Assembly (NCBI GenBank): GCA_000444245.1
Contig: KE600200.1
Span: forward strand, 4,780 to 28,870
DNA: 24,091 bases
DNA from: Botryllus schlosseri
Lineage: Eukaryota; Chordata; Ascidiacea; Stolidobranchia; Styelidae
Reading direction: 5' to 3'
A model generated the notes under the pieces. That model made no database searches and had not been told where the DNA came from. It saw only the letters and a list, made by a program, of their open reading frames with translations. Position 1 is the first letter of the stretch, and every line of letters starts with the position of its first letter. The position numbers and the translations under genes were made by a program. Shown piece by piece: positions 1-10,087 of the stretch.

Positions 1-477
1 CTTAATAATACGGGTTCGAGGATTTTCATGATAGAGTTGACAAGTGATAAGATGTGTGTTTTTGTTAAGGGATTGATTTCAAGTTGATAAAGACAATAAC
101 TGTATAATGCACATACTTGTGATTCTTGATTCTTGTAGAGTTATAGTTGGTATTGATTCTATAGACGTGAAAACAGCAGCGCGGAATGTGCGAATAATCC
201 GACGCGGCCGAATGTTAGCGTCAGTAATATTCAGGTTACGTTTGATTCGATAGATCGTGTTAAAAGGATTTCTCAAAGGATTTGAGTTGTGTCGAATCAA
301 CACATTCAAATACGAATCAACTTGATTTGTATATAGTGAGTTTCATTTCAAGTTGACAAATTGACACATTGATTGAATATTCTCATGATTTGTATCACGC
401 AACTAAAGTCAACCACTCTTCTGAAGTGTCAAAACATATAGCGATCGCGGGCAAGTGACAAATTGCTGGTTTTGAAT
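1..477. other. No gene seen; AT-rich flank of the satellite region
   Basis: I see no coding signal with start, splice or family support. Short phrases such as CAAGTTGACAAA recur loosely. The tract runs into the degenerate tandem repeats that begin near 478, and from about 410 (AGTGTC, GCGATCGCGGG) it already resembles the end of one repeat unit. Confidence 0.5.
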
Positions 478-1650
478 CACCGTCTGCGACGGTTCTGTGA
501 CAAACTAATTACCGAAATATTACCTTGTGAGCGGGCATGAGAGAGTGCTATGTCTGCAGCATTATCCGGTGAGTGGTCGTTGGATTTTAAAATTATATCA
601 CAACCTTTTGAATAAGCGTTCACTTCACAAAGGATTAGGCTTAGAGCGGAAATAAGTGACAATTTGTCGCTATTCAAGTTACCGACACTGGCGGTCTGTT
701 ATTCGTTACTTATTAAATCTTATGAGTGAAATCAAGTTCTGCGACAAACTGATTACTAAAATTTCACCGCGTGAGCGAGCCAACACGAGTTTCCAATACG
801 ACATGCGAGAGATACCTATACTTGAAAGTACGACGTGCGAGCGCACCCATAAGAACACATGGCGAATCACCACCTCAGCCTATACCTGTAACGTTATCAT
901 GTCACCCGAGTCATTATCTTGTCAGAGATCGCGGGGTTTTGCAAACTATTTCACACATTTTTGAAGTGTTAGTTTGTGAACGCGGTTATTGTTGATATTC
1001 GAATCGCCGACTACGCCGGCTCTGCGGTAAACTAATTACCAAAATATTACCTGGGAAGTGATTCCTAGATTTAGCAAACTATTTCGCACTGACTGGATTA
1101 GTGTAATAATCGATACGATAGTAGCACAAAACAGCTGCACGGGCAACAATTCAGCGCGCAGGTCATTCGAAATATAGGTCGCACTGCTTAATCCTCACAA
1201 CAAGCCACGTTTCCGTTTGTGCGGTTATTGTTGGTTGAAATCAAGTTCCGTACCAAACTATCAAAATATTACCTTGTGAGCGATTGGTATGTATGTAACA
1301 TCAAGTCACGAATGATGGTTATGTCTGGGACATTATCTTGTGAGTGATCGTAGCATTTTACAAATATTTCACACCCTTTTTGAAGTGTTAGTTTGTGTGC
1401 ATGGTTATTGTTGGTGTTGGAACACCGTCTACGCCGGTTCTGTGACAAAATAATTACCAAAATATAATTCTGCGAGTGATGCCTACGAATATTTCACCGC
1501 GTGAGCGATCGATATGCCTGTAACACCAAGTCGCGAAAGATGGTTATGTCCGAGACATTATCTTGTCAGCGATCGCGGGGTTTTGCAATCAATTTTACAC
1601 TTTTTTAGGTGTTAATTTACGAGTGCGGTTATTTGTTGGTCGCTTTTCGT
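478..1650. repeat. Degenerate tandem repeat, unit about 225 bp
   Basis: The same ordered phrases return several times: a CACCGTCTGCGACGGTTCTG-like start (478, 1005, 1429), then CAAACTAATTACCAAAATATTACC, GTGAGCGATCG, GGTTATGTCCGGGACATTATCTTG (clear near 1316 and 1543), TTTCACAC, GAAGTGTTAGTTTGTG and a GGTTATTGTTGG end. Where two units are adjacent the spacing is about 225 bp. Other units are interrupted by inserted tracts. One longer phrase, ACTGGATTAGTG then AATAATCGATACGA, recurs about 600 bp apart (1092 and 1694), suggesting a higher-order unit. Short open frames here look like by-products of the repeat. The array is old, since units differ by many substitutions and indels. Confidence 0.75.
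800..900. repeat. Minisatellite unit inside the 225-bp repeat
   Basis: This block (ACGACGTGCGAGCGCACC then CATAAGAACACATGGCGAATC) is the same sequence that is amplified at 1835-2345. It sits inside one unit of the longer repeat, so the two repeat families are interleaved. Confidence 0.65.
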
Positions 1651-1834
1651 GTCGTTGCTGAATACTGAATACTCCTGTATGTAATAGTACTTACTGGATT
1701 AGTGGAATAATCGATACGACAGTGCGCGCTCCGAATTTCCAAAACGGACGTATTTAGTGGGTCACACAAAACCGCCAACATCTGGTTTTCAAAATCGCGC
1801 AATGCACTGCGGATTAGTGAATTTCCTGTTTAGT

Positions 1835-2345
1835 GATGCCTATACCCGAAAGTATGATATGCGAGAGATGTCTATACCTAAAAGTACGATTCACGACCGC
1901 ACCCATAAGAACACATGGCGAATCACCAACACAACCTATACGCGAAAGCACGACTCGAAAGTATGACGTGCGAGAGATGCCTATACCCGAAAGGGCGATT
2001 CACGGCCGCACCCATAAGAACACATGGCGAGTCACCACATATCGCGTAAGAATACATGGCGAGTCACCACAGAACCCGTAAGAATACACGGCAGGCGAAT
2101 CACCGTCACCACCTATAGTAAAAAAGGCGAGTCACGACCACGAGTTCTCATTAAGATTCGCCGCCGCAGCCTATACCCAAAAGTACGAATCACGACCCCG
2201 AGTTTTCAATACGAGTCACCGCCACAGCCTATACCCAAAAGTACGAATCACGACCGCGTCCATAAGAACCCATTACGAATCGCGGCCCCGAGGGGGGTCT
2301 GAAAGTACGAGTCACCACCCCCGGTTTTCAATACGAATCGCCACC
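1835..2345. repeat. Minisatellite built on CCTATACCCGAAAGTACGA
   Basis: Units of very roughly 70-110 bp combine three phrases: CCTATACCCGAAAGTACGA, TCACGACCGCACCCATAAGAA and CACATGGCGAATCACCACC. Copies are visible near 1845, 1895, 1980, 2010, 2045, 2075, 2165, 2225 and 2250, drifting and shortening towards the right. Several frames stay open across it simply because of the repeats; I do not call a protein. Confidence 0.75.
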
Positions 2346-2660
2346 CCGCCATAAGCGCCCCACGCACCTCACGAGCGATCTACATAACTACTAACGACCG
2401 CAAGATTTGGAACCCCTGTCTGTTACCGAAGCATCCAATCGACCCTAACCAACTCTAGGAATATACCGTTATATCTTATAATTGCGGTTACAATCAGACT
2501 TATTTCAGTAAGTGATGGTTATTTATATTTATTTTGATTGCATTTTCGGCGAGAGTAGTGCCAGGTGCCCATACCAATACCATCATACGTTGCATTACCT
2601 CGCGCGTAGAGCGAAGAAAAATTTTGAATAGCGTAAATCTGCTTGAAAATAATATTGTTT
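2346..2660. other. No gene seen between minisatellite and hAT-like end
   Basis: A short open frame starts near 2534 but matches no family I know and runs straight into the transposon end. It is probably part of the decayed element that ends at 2805. Confidence 0.4.
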
Positions 2661-2805
2661 ACGTTGATTTACGAAAAAAATTGAGCCTGCTTGAAGCCTT
2701 CAAAATTCCGGACATTTAGGCATATTTTAGAAATTCCTCCCGGACGAAGATTTTTCAGTGAAATTCCGGACATGTCCGGGAAATTCCGGACGTATGGCAA
2801 CCCTA
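2661..2805 (-). mobile_element. hAT-like terminus, CCGGACATGTCCGG type
   Basis: The stretch carries repeated AAATTCCGGAC and the palindrome CCGGACATGTCCGG and ends GTATGGCAACCCTA. Read on the minus strand it begins AGGGTTGCCATACGTCCGGA, a terminus form I know from animal hAT-type elements. I did not find the partner end, so length and target duplication are unknown. Confidence 0.55.
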
Positions 2806-2898
2806 CTATACGGTGCCCTTAGCAAGACCAAGACCAAGGGTGTCCCACCTACCGCAAGCACTACTTAATTCAACTTACATCGGATGAATTCATTTTTA

Positions 2899-2928
2899 TA
2901 CTAATAAAGTCATTACGCTGTTAGTTAG
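2899..2928 (+). promoter_or_regulatory. Branch point and 3' splice site of the CTLD exon
   Basis: A TACTAAT branch-point match (2899-2905) lies about 24 bases before a TTAG acceptor ending at 2928. The frame of the CTLD exon is closed by an in-frame TAG at 2922-2924, so the exon must begin after that point. AG at 2934-2935 or 2940-2941 are possible alternatives. The pyrimidine tract is weak. Confidence 0.45.
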
Positions 2929-3172
2929 GGATAAGTATCAGGACTGGGCGAGAGTATTGGTGCCGACCAGGGTTTCGTGACTTGGAAAATTATGTCAATA
3001 ATCTCACAAACTTTCCGATGTTCCAGGACGATTTCCAGGATTGGAAGGAATACAAAGGATGTCGCTATCAAACCACAATGATTCCAATGGAGATATTCAG
3101 CGCTATTACCGATTGCCAGGATAAAGGCGCCGTCCTTGCCCATAAGAACGTCAGGACCGCACCCGAACGTCT
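2929..3172 (+). CDS. C-type-lectin-like protein, first half of the CTLD (exon)
   Basis: This exon encodes about 80 residues of a partial protein; its 5' exons, with any signal peptide, were not found. The CTLD begins around residue 38 (WKEYKGCRYQ), followed by helix 1 with the family pattern A..DC..KGAVLAH (residues 58-71). In CTLDs the Cys of this pattern (residue 62) normally pairs with the Cys of the C-terminal YVCE. The segment before the domain contains one extra Cys (residue 11) and is not recognised. The exon ends CGTCT then GTGAGT, a strong donor, leaving two bases of a codon. Those bases join in phase with the single leading base of the exon at 6706. CTLDs are typically secreted or membrane ligand-binding domains; which ligand cannot be told. 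Without splicing the frame stops two bases after the junction (TGA at 3174), which supports a real donor. Confidence 0.75.
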
Positions 3173-3209
3173 GTGAGTAATGCAATTTTCTTCAACTTAC
3201 GTCACGATC

Positions 3210-3704
3210 GGGCTGGGCACAATGGTTTGAGTACTAAAATCTGAATCGAGTAATAATTTTAATGATTCGAGTCGAGTTATAAAATACAATTTTTTCGAGT
3301 AATAAAATTAGACGCTCCCCGAAACTGAAAGTTAATTTACTAACAAGAAATATAGTTTTGATACTATTTTCCACTGACGAAGCATTGAAACCTTGACTGG
3401 CAGTGTCGCAGCATACGAGACAATACAGATCTACGAACGTTACTGGAAATAACACATTTCCGAAGTCATCATCATCGCACAACATTGTCAAGAAGTGCAA
3501 TGCAATCGGTACGGTCGAAAAAATACCAAAGTATCTTCAATGTGACGGATAACAAGCATTATGTAGTTTGCGGTGGCATAAAAGGTACTTCGACATAGTG
3601 CATTATGTTGTGACGTCATACTGAGTGATATTAGAATACTCGACTCGAGACGCAATGCGTGATTCAGAATCGAATCACTTAGATACTCGATTTTGCCCAG
3701 CCCC
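3210..3704. mobile_element. MITE with GGGCTGGGCA inverted ends
   Basis: The left end GGGCTGGGCACAATGG and the right end TTTTGCCCAGCCCC are inverted matches. Just inside both ends lie runs rich in GATTCGAGT and CTCGACTCGAG. I see no coding capacity and found no clear target duplication. An inverted partial relative lies at 6600-6664. The family resembles the palindrome-rich hAT MITE at 10088 in style but not in its termini. Confidence 0.65.
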
Positions 3705-3761
3705 GGCCACAACTGTCGCGAATAGACTTTGGCGAAATCGAGTAACTGATTTTGAATGGAG

Positions 3762-4963
3762 CAGTGGTTCTCAGACTTCTTTCGACGCGCACCCCTTGAT
3801 GATTGTGAAAACGCTGGCCTCCCCTTATCGTCGTTTCAAAAAATATTGAAAACAGTAACAATCAGAATATTTGCAATCCCAACGCATTGCTTTGTCGCAT
3901 GGAAGGTGTTATGACTGTTGCAACACGTCTCAAATATGGGATTCAGACTATACATAGAGCTGGCGGTAAATCGCGCGTAAAATAGAATACCAGTTGAATA
4001 TTTTGTTAAACATAGCCATCTGCAATGGTAGCACGTAGCGCATAGCTATTTTACCGATGTTGGTGCCTAATACCTCGGGGCGTTAAAGCATCTGAAAGAG
4101 AGCGCGAAGCTATACGGCCAACTGAAAATTGTTTTTGCGCTCTGTGCGATTTATCTGCAATTCAAACTTATTGCTCTGTGTACAGTCCGAATTTCATATT
4201 CATTTTCATATTTCATATTTCGTATTTGAGAATTCTCTCATCCACAGTCATAACTGGCGCAAGTTTTTGTTGCAGTCAAATCCGCGGAAAGTTGTATTTA
4301 TTTTTCGCAAAAGTTGCAGTATAAAGTTGCCTTTATTCTTCACTATATATTCAGTTTCACTAAATAATTGCATTTTTGGAGAAGTTCCTGAAAGTATAGC
4401 CTGAATGTACGTCAAATCATAAAGGACCTCAAATTTAAACGACAATGAAATAATCAAGCTATCTATGTACATATACTGCCAAGCAATGTTCTCTCTAAGC
4501 TGCGCACGTGCGCAAATGCGCAGTGCTTCCACGGTCTCTGCGCACAGAAAATCCAAGTTGCACACAAAAAATCCGAAGTGATGACCTTTTCTTTAGTCGT
4601 TACGCACTGTTTCCAACTCACTGTGCAGACCCGTCAAAAATTAAAGGGAACATTGCTGCCAAGTATTTCCAGTAAAAAGTTAGTTGTATGAAAAATCGAA
4701 AAAAGTTGCAGAATATTGCAAAAAGTTGCAATATGAGATTCCTCCAAACAGCTTAAAACACCATACCGCATAACTTTTGAGTATTTAGGAAAGAGCCGGA
4801 AGCTGTAAAAACGTTGCAAGAGTTGCAAAGCTTGTCCACGCAATCAAACTATCCGTTGGGATTGCTAGCATTCTGGTTGCATTTTGCGACATGACGATAA
4901 GGGGCGCGAAATTTTTCACTATCATAAAGGGGGGGCGTGTCTACAAAGGTTTGATAACCACCG
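3762..4963. mobile_element. Non-autonomous hAT element, about 1.2 kb, long inverted ends
   Basis: The left end CAGTGGTTCTCAGACTTCTT and the following CCCCTTATCGTCGT match, inverted, the right end GACGATAAGGGGCGCG... TTTGATAACCACCGG. The match runs for about 75 bases with scattered differences. The family's 8-bp target duplication cannot be seen, probably through decay. No transposase motif was found inside. A younger MITE (4484-4655) is nested in it. Confidence 0.75.
4484..4655. mobile_element. 172-bp hAT MITE with intact 8-bp target duplication
   Basis: The ends CAATGTTCTCTCTAAGCTGC and AAAGGGAACATTG are inverted matches. The element is flanked on both sides by CTGCCAAG (4476-4483 and 4656-4663), an exact 8-bp duplication as hAT elements make. 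The interior carries a GCGCACGTGCGCAAATGCGC run. It inserted into the older hAT at 3762-4963. Confidence 0.85.
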
Positions 4964-6009
4964 GTCTAAGTGAAGAAATCCGTCGCATTAATCAGTACGA
5001 CGTAGCTATTGGTTTCAAAAAGATTGGCTACACCTGGAATAGAGTATTATGCTACGGGTTTCACACATTATGACGTCAGTACATATGTACCTTTTTGCGA
5101 CCGCAAAGAATATAATGCAAACTCTACATCACATTAAAGCTAATTTGTTAACTTTGCAACCACGCCTATTTCATTGCACAATTCTGGCTATGCTGTGGGA
5201 TCAACACGACTTCACGGATATCTGATTTTGCTAACGTGCGTAGCTTGCACTACCTACATGTTTCGTATCTTGCGATACTAGCAATCGAGATGTTAAGGCT
5301 TCTACAGCGGAGAACACTATCGAAACTGTAATTTACGTTGATAAATTTATTCTTGCGTATCATATGCGGTTTTGCCAACGTTGCGAGCGCCGGCTTAATG
5401 GGATTGAGGCATTGTTGCGTAGGAATGACCATGGTACGCGCATGTGACAGAGAGTTTCACAAGGATTGATTGACATCACCGACAGTCAAGCGAACTCCCC
5501 CTGTTAGAGCATGAATTTCATTGTACCGGATAAAAGCAACGATTATAGAATGTAAGAAACATGGTACTGAACAGCGTTATGTGTAAGAGCATCAATGCGT
5601 ATCAAAAGATCTAATACGTAATACGCACACATAGATTCAAAAGCTGCTGATGCTTCTCGGATAGATGCGACCGAGTAGTAATTTTGTTTGCTTCTTTGAC
5701 ATTGTCCTGGACGTCATGTTACCATAACGGAAACCCTCTTTTCAAGAAGACCGAGGAGGGTATACCGTCATGTCGACTGGATATGCAGTGCTGGGAATCC
5801 CAAGTCTTAAATATATTGTGTTTTTATTACATGCTGTTATATAACAATTCATACGAGAAGATATTTGATATGATGGTTGTATGTGAGGATATTTGATATC
5901 ATGTGATGGCTATAATGGCCTCGAATGACAGCTTGCGCATAGGCCTATAGCACATAGCGATATACCAAAATCCACATCATTGCGACTTGGCTAAGAAATA
6001 CCGTGTGAT
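4964..6009. other. Intron sequence with no recognised feature
   Basis: No exon, RNA gene or transposon end was recognised in this stretch on either strand. Short open frames lack family motifs and splice support. Confidence 0.4.
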
Positions 6010-6271
6010 CAGAGGTGGTCAGTTACGATGTACTTCTACTTTTTGAAGTACTTGAAGAAGAGTTTGCCTACTCACACTACTTTTTAAGTAGTAACGATTT
6101 TAGACTACTTCTACTTGACAATTTTCAGTTTTTTAGGCAAAAATAGGTGTAGAATACCTACCTTTACTTACTTACTTGTGAACCGCCAATCCTACATCTA
6201 CTTGAGTAGAAATTGAGGCATTACTTCTACTTCTACTTGAGTAGCGACGGTGACTACTTTAACCACCTCTG
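6010..6271. mobile_element. Short hAT MITE, CAGAGGTGG ends
   Basis: It starts CAGAGGTGGTCAGTTACGAT and ends CTACTTTAACCACCTCTG, an inverted pair of the CAGAGGTGG hAT type. The body is low in complexity, made of ACTTCTACTT and AAGTAGTA phrases. GTGTGAT lies directly before the left end (6003-6009) and again three bases after the right end (6275-6281), a probable target duplication with small end drift. Confidence 0.7.
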
Positions 6272-6599
6272 TATGTGTGATACACGGAATGTGTATAAAT
6301 CTAAATCAATGCTAGGGAGCCAAACAGATCGACCATTATTTCACAAGGACAAATACCAAATAAACATAGACTTTGTACACAATTTACACGATTTTATATG
6401 GAAATGGATGACTGATTCTCTCTTCTATCTTTGCCTTTGATCTTCTCTCACCTCTGATGTCGATGCTGAATTAATTAAAACTGCCAATTAAAATCGCTAA
6501 AATCGTTGCCAGCGTTTCAAGTTTGTTGGAGCCAACGAAAACGCCACCATCGCAAAGCTACTTCTGAAACAGCCATTAGTGTTTGTATCTCACTAATCG

Positions 6600-6664
6600 A
6601 CGCGAATCAAAAGAAATCAAACTCAATTCAGATGCGCGTACTCGATTCATTGTACCCAGCCTTA
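6600..6664 (-). repeat. Fragment of the GGGCTGGGCA MITE family
   Basis: The right side reads CTCGATTCATTGTACCCAGCCT, an inverted match to the left end of the element at 3210. Its other end is not visible. It lies about 40 bases before the second CTLD exon. Confidence 0.5.
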
Positions 6665-6705
6665 GTCATGACACCGTGACTTCAACGACTCCTTTCCAAT
6701 TTTAG

Positions 6706-6985
6706 AGCGCTTTTCCGAGACCACTTGGGATTGACGGGTACCGTTTGGTTGCCTCTTATCGACAACGACATGGATGCCAACGAAATCGAGCTTCAGTGGC
6801 TCGAGTATTTCAACTTTGTTGGAGACAGTGTCTATTCAGATTACGTCGAAGACAGCGACACGACGAAGATCGGCACTGGAGACAATTCCGCGGGCACCAC
6901 TGCGATCGGTAGCACCTACAGTACCATCCAGTTTGCAATGGGGTCATCGACGGCTTTCTACGTTTGCGAGTTCTGTCCTCCTTAA
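6706..6985 (+). CDS. C-type-lectin-like protein, second half of the CTLD and stop (exon)
   Basis: This exon encodes 92 residues and a TAA (6983-6985), completing the CTLD begun at 2929. The opening LGLTGTVWLPLIDND gives the domain's central W-[hydrophobic]-x-L strand (the WIGL position). The end FYVCEFCPP holds the conserved final Cys (residue 168 of the two-exon product). The frame enters correctly only if base 6706 completes the split Leu codon left by the first exon. Oddities: the usual inner disulfide pair of the long loop is absent, and there is no EPN/QPD or WND motif, so calcium-dependent sugar binding by the classical site is not expected. The loop is instead rich in Ser, Thr, Gly and Asp (GTGDNSAGTTAIGST). 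An extra Cys follows the YVCE. It ends soon after the domain with no membrane segment, so a secreted product is likely. Confidence 0.75.
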
Positions 6986-7425
6986 GCATACATGACGAGG
7001 TCGCGCTCAATCACATTATCAGGGCACTGGCAACTCATACCTCATATTGATTGTGTATTTCGTGCGTTTGTTACTGACATGGTTCCGGAGTTTCTGTCTC
7101 ATTTGCTTCGCCAAAAAAGAGATAATTTTCGAGCTATATATTCGATACTAATCTTGGACTCGAGTCTGGCGGTGACTTGTATTGGACCAGTATTTTCATA
7201 AATGCGGATTGACTCGTGATTCGAAGCGAACTTTTCGTGTCCATTTCAAGTTCTCAATTGTAATCGATATGGACTAAATCGCTGCAACTTTACAATGTCT
7301 GGTATAGTGCGAAATATTGCGCCATATTGTTCGATATTGATTTCATTTTTGTGCGTTTGTTATACTGATATATTCCCGTAAATTCTTTTGGTACTTCTCA
7401 GTTTTCTGGACCAGTAAATATCTTG
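6968..7425 (+). repeat. End and 3' flank of the CTLD gene, duplicated at 14622-15335
   Basis: Starting at the last codons (GTCCTCC..AGCATA) and running past ACTTCTCAGTTTTCTGGAC, this tract aligns with 14622-15335. Matching anchors include CTCAATCACA, GGCAACTCATAC, ATTTCGTGCGTTTGTTACT, ATTCGATACTAATCT, GATTGACTCGTGA and ATTTCATTTTTGTGC. It presumably contains the 3' untranslated region; I found no convincing AATAAA signal within it. Confidence 0.7.
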
Positions 7426-7811
7426 TTCGCGACCCTATTTCGTGTTATTTTCTGTGCATCAAAACGGGGTTCACATAAGAGGGCAATATCGCGTAGTAGT
7501 GTGATGACAAAGGCAATATACATCGCTTAAACATGGGATCCTTCGCAGTTAATCTTGCGTCCCTTTGTAGATAGCATTCGCTATGATACGTTTCAAATCG
7601 TGGAACAGAGAAAGAGAAGGAAAGATAGAATCTGATATCGATATAAGTGCATTTCATCCGTCAGCTAACACTGCCGCGACATGCGAGAAAATCGGGGCAG
7701 TCATCCGAAGCGAAATTGTCCAGTGTCCACTCTCGTTATGTAGGTGATTAGTCAGGCGATTTATTTGACGTCCAAAAAAGTCAAAAATTTGTCAAGATTG
7801 TAGCGTTAGGT
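7426..7811. other. No recognised feature
   Basis: No coding motif or transposon end was seen. It ends with the target site CGTTAGGT of the next element. Confidence 0.4.
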
Positions 7812-8515
7812 CAGGGCCGGCCAACCCGTGGCCCGCGAGAAGGTTTTGACTGGTCCGCGAGGTCATTTCCGAAATTTCTAATATTATCAAAAATGGATTG
7901 CACCGTTGTGAACCTGCAAGGCCAACCAAAAATTTGATTAGTCTGGTCGCACCACTTGAGATGTGATGACCAAAATATCAGTTCAGACGTATTGGCAGAT
8001 CCATGAGCCCGTCATATATTGGTAGATCTTCGTACACAACAATAAAGCAGAATAATTTGCGACAGATTTATCAAAACTAAAAATTTTCTACATGCTTCGC
8101 GCAACATGTTGTCACTTGATTTCTTGTATTTATTATTGTTGCCCCTTTGTGAAAATGAAAGAACGCCTAATATATCAGATTGAGTCAAACTATATTCACG
8201 ATTACGAGACAAAGTGTCGTTCAACATATGCGAATTTGCGTTTGCGCTCGCAGAAAGACCGTCGACTATGAAACCTAGGCTCAAAATGATTAACGCATGT
8301 TGGTCGAAACTTTTGATATCGATATGCCCAGGCGCCGAATAGCCCAGTCCTCAAAAGTGAGCCCAGCGATATACAGCAGGCCCGCAATGTAGTCAGGTGA
8401 CAATATTATTGACCTATGATCTTCAAAAAATGTTCGCGCTTGGCGCGGCTAGTGGCCCGCGCAATAGTTCGTCAATCGAATGTGGCCCTTTGGCTGAAAA
8501 GGTTGGCCTCCCATG
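7812..8515. mobile_element. Non-autonomous hAT element, about 704 bp
   Basis: The left end CAGGGCCGGCCAACCCGTGG and the right end AAGGTTGGCCTCCCATG form imperfect inverted repeats, each followed inward by a TGGCCCGCG phrase. The flanks CGTTAGGT (7804-7811) and CCTTAGGT (8516-8523) agree at 7 of 8 bases, a slightly eroded hAT target duplication. No transposase motif is visible, so the element was probably mobilised in trans. Confidence 0.8.
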
Positions 8516-8523
8516 CCTTAGGT

Positions 8524-9360
8524 AAAAAAATTGTCAAAATTGGTTACAAAGTTAACAAATTTGCGCAACCTCTGTTTCGTTTCGTACTATAGTAGACGGT
8601 TGCACTGTTGGTGAACTGATAATTTGACATTTTACATCTTGTAGCCCACTTCATAGGCCTACCGTTGTGGACTGCCCATTGTCTGCTCATTGTGAATCGT
8701 AAACTGTCAAATGAAACAAATAGGTAGACACGGTGTTATGTCCAACGTATAGCAATATCCTAACTGAAGCAAGACTGCGTGGGCATTAGTTCTTATATAG
8801 AGAAGCACATGATGAAAGATTGTGATTGTAGACAACATTGTCAGAATGAGGCAACACAGTGTGTCACCAGCAGTGTACGCACGCACAACTTTAGTGTTGT
8901 CAGTCAACAACTGCTACTGTTGAACGTTTTTTCACCATTCTTGGCAAGCTGCTTAGTACGGACCGATACTTTCTACCCGAGAATTTAGGAAATTATCTTT
9001 CACTACACTACAATAAATTTTAATTATTTACACCAAAAATGCGTGATGTAACTACTGCAATTATTCATAGGTCCAGATTTCGTTAAAATTAGTCAAAACG
9101 GTTTTTCGGGTCAAGCTACTTCATAAGGACAGACAGTTCCGACTAGAAAGTAAGTAGTAGGCCTACAATTCTACCATTATGTGCGAAAACACCTAATTTA
9201 CAAACGTGAGGTCAAAATTTTGTCAAGTTGTTTAAGGTCAGAAATGTCAAAAGTTTTATTTTTAGGTCAAGATTTTCCGTTTTTAAGTAGAAAGAAAATC
9301 GTTCCAGCGATCACGCCCAGCACACCCTGTTATAGTGGTTTCGCGTGTCAGTCACTAGAG
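8524..9360. other. No gene seen; scattered GTCAAAA phrases
   Basis: Phrases such as TTTTGTCAAG and AGGTCAAGA recur here (9210-9275) and near 7770-7810, but I cannot define a repeat unit. No coding or RNA gene was recognised. Confidence 0.4.
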
Positions 9361-9443
9361 CAGTGATTCCAAATCTGTGTGCCGCCACAGACTATCATGC
9401 GTGCCGAGAGTCTTTCTGGGATTTTGGAAAAACATTATATAAT
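9361..9443 (+). mobile_element. Left end of a hAT element, CAGTGATTCC type
   Basis: CAGTGATTCCAAATCTGTGTGCCGCC resembles the common animal hAT terminus CAGTGGTTCTCAAACTGTGTGCCGC. No partner end was found. A different hAT (9452-9866) is inserted next to it. Confidence 0.45.
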
Positions 9444-9451
9444 ATATAGAA

Positions 9452-9866
9452 CGGGGTTGGGCAACATACGGCCCGCGGGCCGGATCCAGCCGCGACGGGA
9501 TTTTGAGCAGCCCGCAGACAATTTCCGATCTTACGTGATAATGTGGCTCGCGGGTCTACATACATGCGCGAGCAAACATTTTCGACCATGAACATTAACA
9601 AGACTATGCTGCGTTGCAATCTAACTGGTGTTAACGTGCAGTCTCATTGACTTCAATAGCTATTGAAGTACATCACGTTAATAAGTTCTTCGAATACTGT
9701 TTTGCTCTCCATGCTTTAAATTTGTAGTTTACATTAATTACGATTTATTTCATGTATAGGCGGATGAATCTGCGATTATTGAATCATTTTCTCATATTCT
9801 CTTTCCAAGTAGCCTACTTCATTTTCCCATATTCGGCACACCGACTGGACAAGTTGCCCGCGCCTG
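9452..9866. mobile_element. 415-bp hAT MITE with exact 8-bp target duplication
   Basis: The left end CGGGGTTGGGCAACATACGG and the right end AAGTTGCCCGCGCCTG are inverted matches around GGGCAAC. ATATAGAA lies immediately outside both ends (9444-9451 and 9867-9874), an exact hAT-length duplication. The subterminal GGCCCGCGGGCCGG palindrome is typical of this hAT style. There is no transposase motif inside. Confidence 0.85.
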
Positions 9867-10087
9867 ATATAGAATATAAGTCATGCAGACTAAAAAGCGG
9901 TCCAACTTCCTCAGAAGGCTGATGAATCAGCACAACTGACCATGTCCCATTTTCCATGAAATCAATCATGGCATTAACTATGAATCGTGTAATATCCACA
10001 TCATGACTTGGCTGCTATAGCGGCATAAAATTCCTTGATTCTTTACAAATCTACTCATACACTAGTAATCGTGCCGCAAATCATGAG

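Larger units (their letters stand above)
3173..6705 (+). other. Intron of the CTLD gene, about 3.5 kb, GT..AG
   Basis: It starts GTGAGTAATG and ends TTTCCAATTTTAG, a good acceptor with a pyrimidine-rich tract. It interrupts a codon after its second base (CT joined to A gives Leu). Most of the intron is transposon-derived: a GGGCTGGGCA MITE, a 1.2-kb hAT with a nested MITE, a CAGAGGTGG MITE and a fragment of the first MITE family. Confidence 0.75.

Noticed and set aside
79-1460. Open frames on both strands of 60-100 codons in the left repeat region
   Set aside because: They follow the repeat units, have no domain motifs, and neighbouring copies break the same frames.
4129-4565. Frames of 91 and 105 codons on opposite strands
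   Set aside because: They lie inside a hAT element and its nested MITE, have no family motifs and no splice support.
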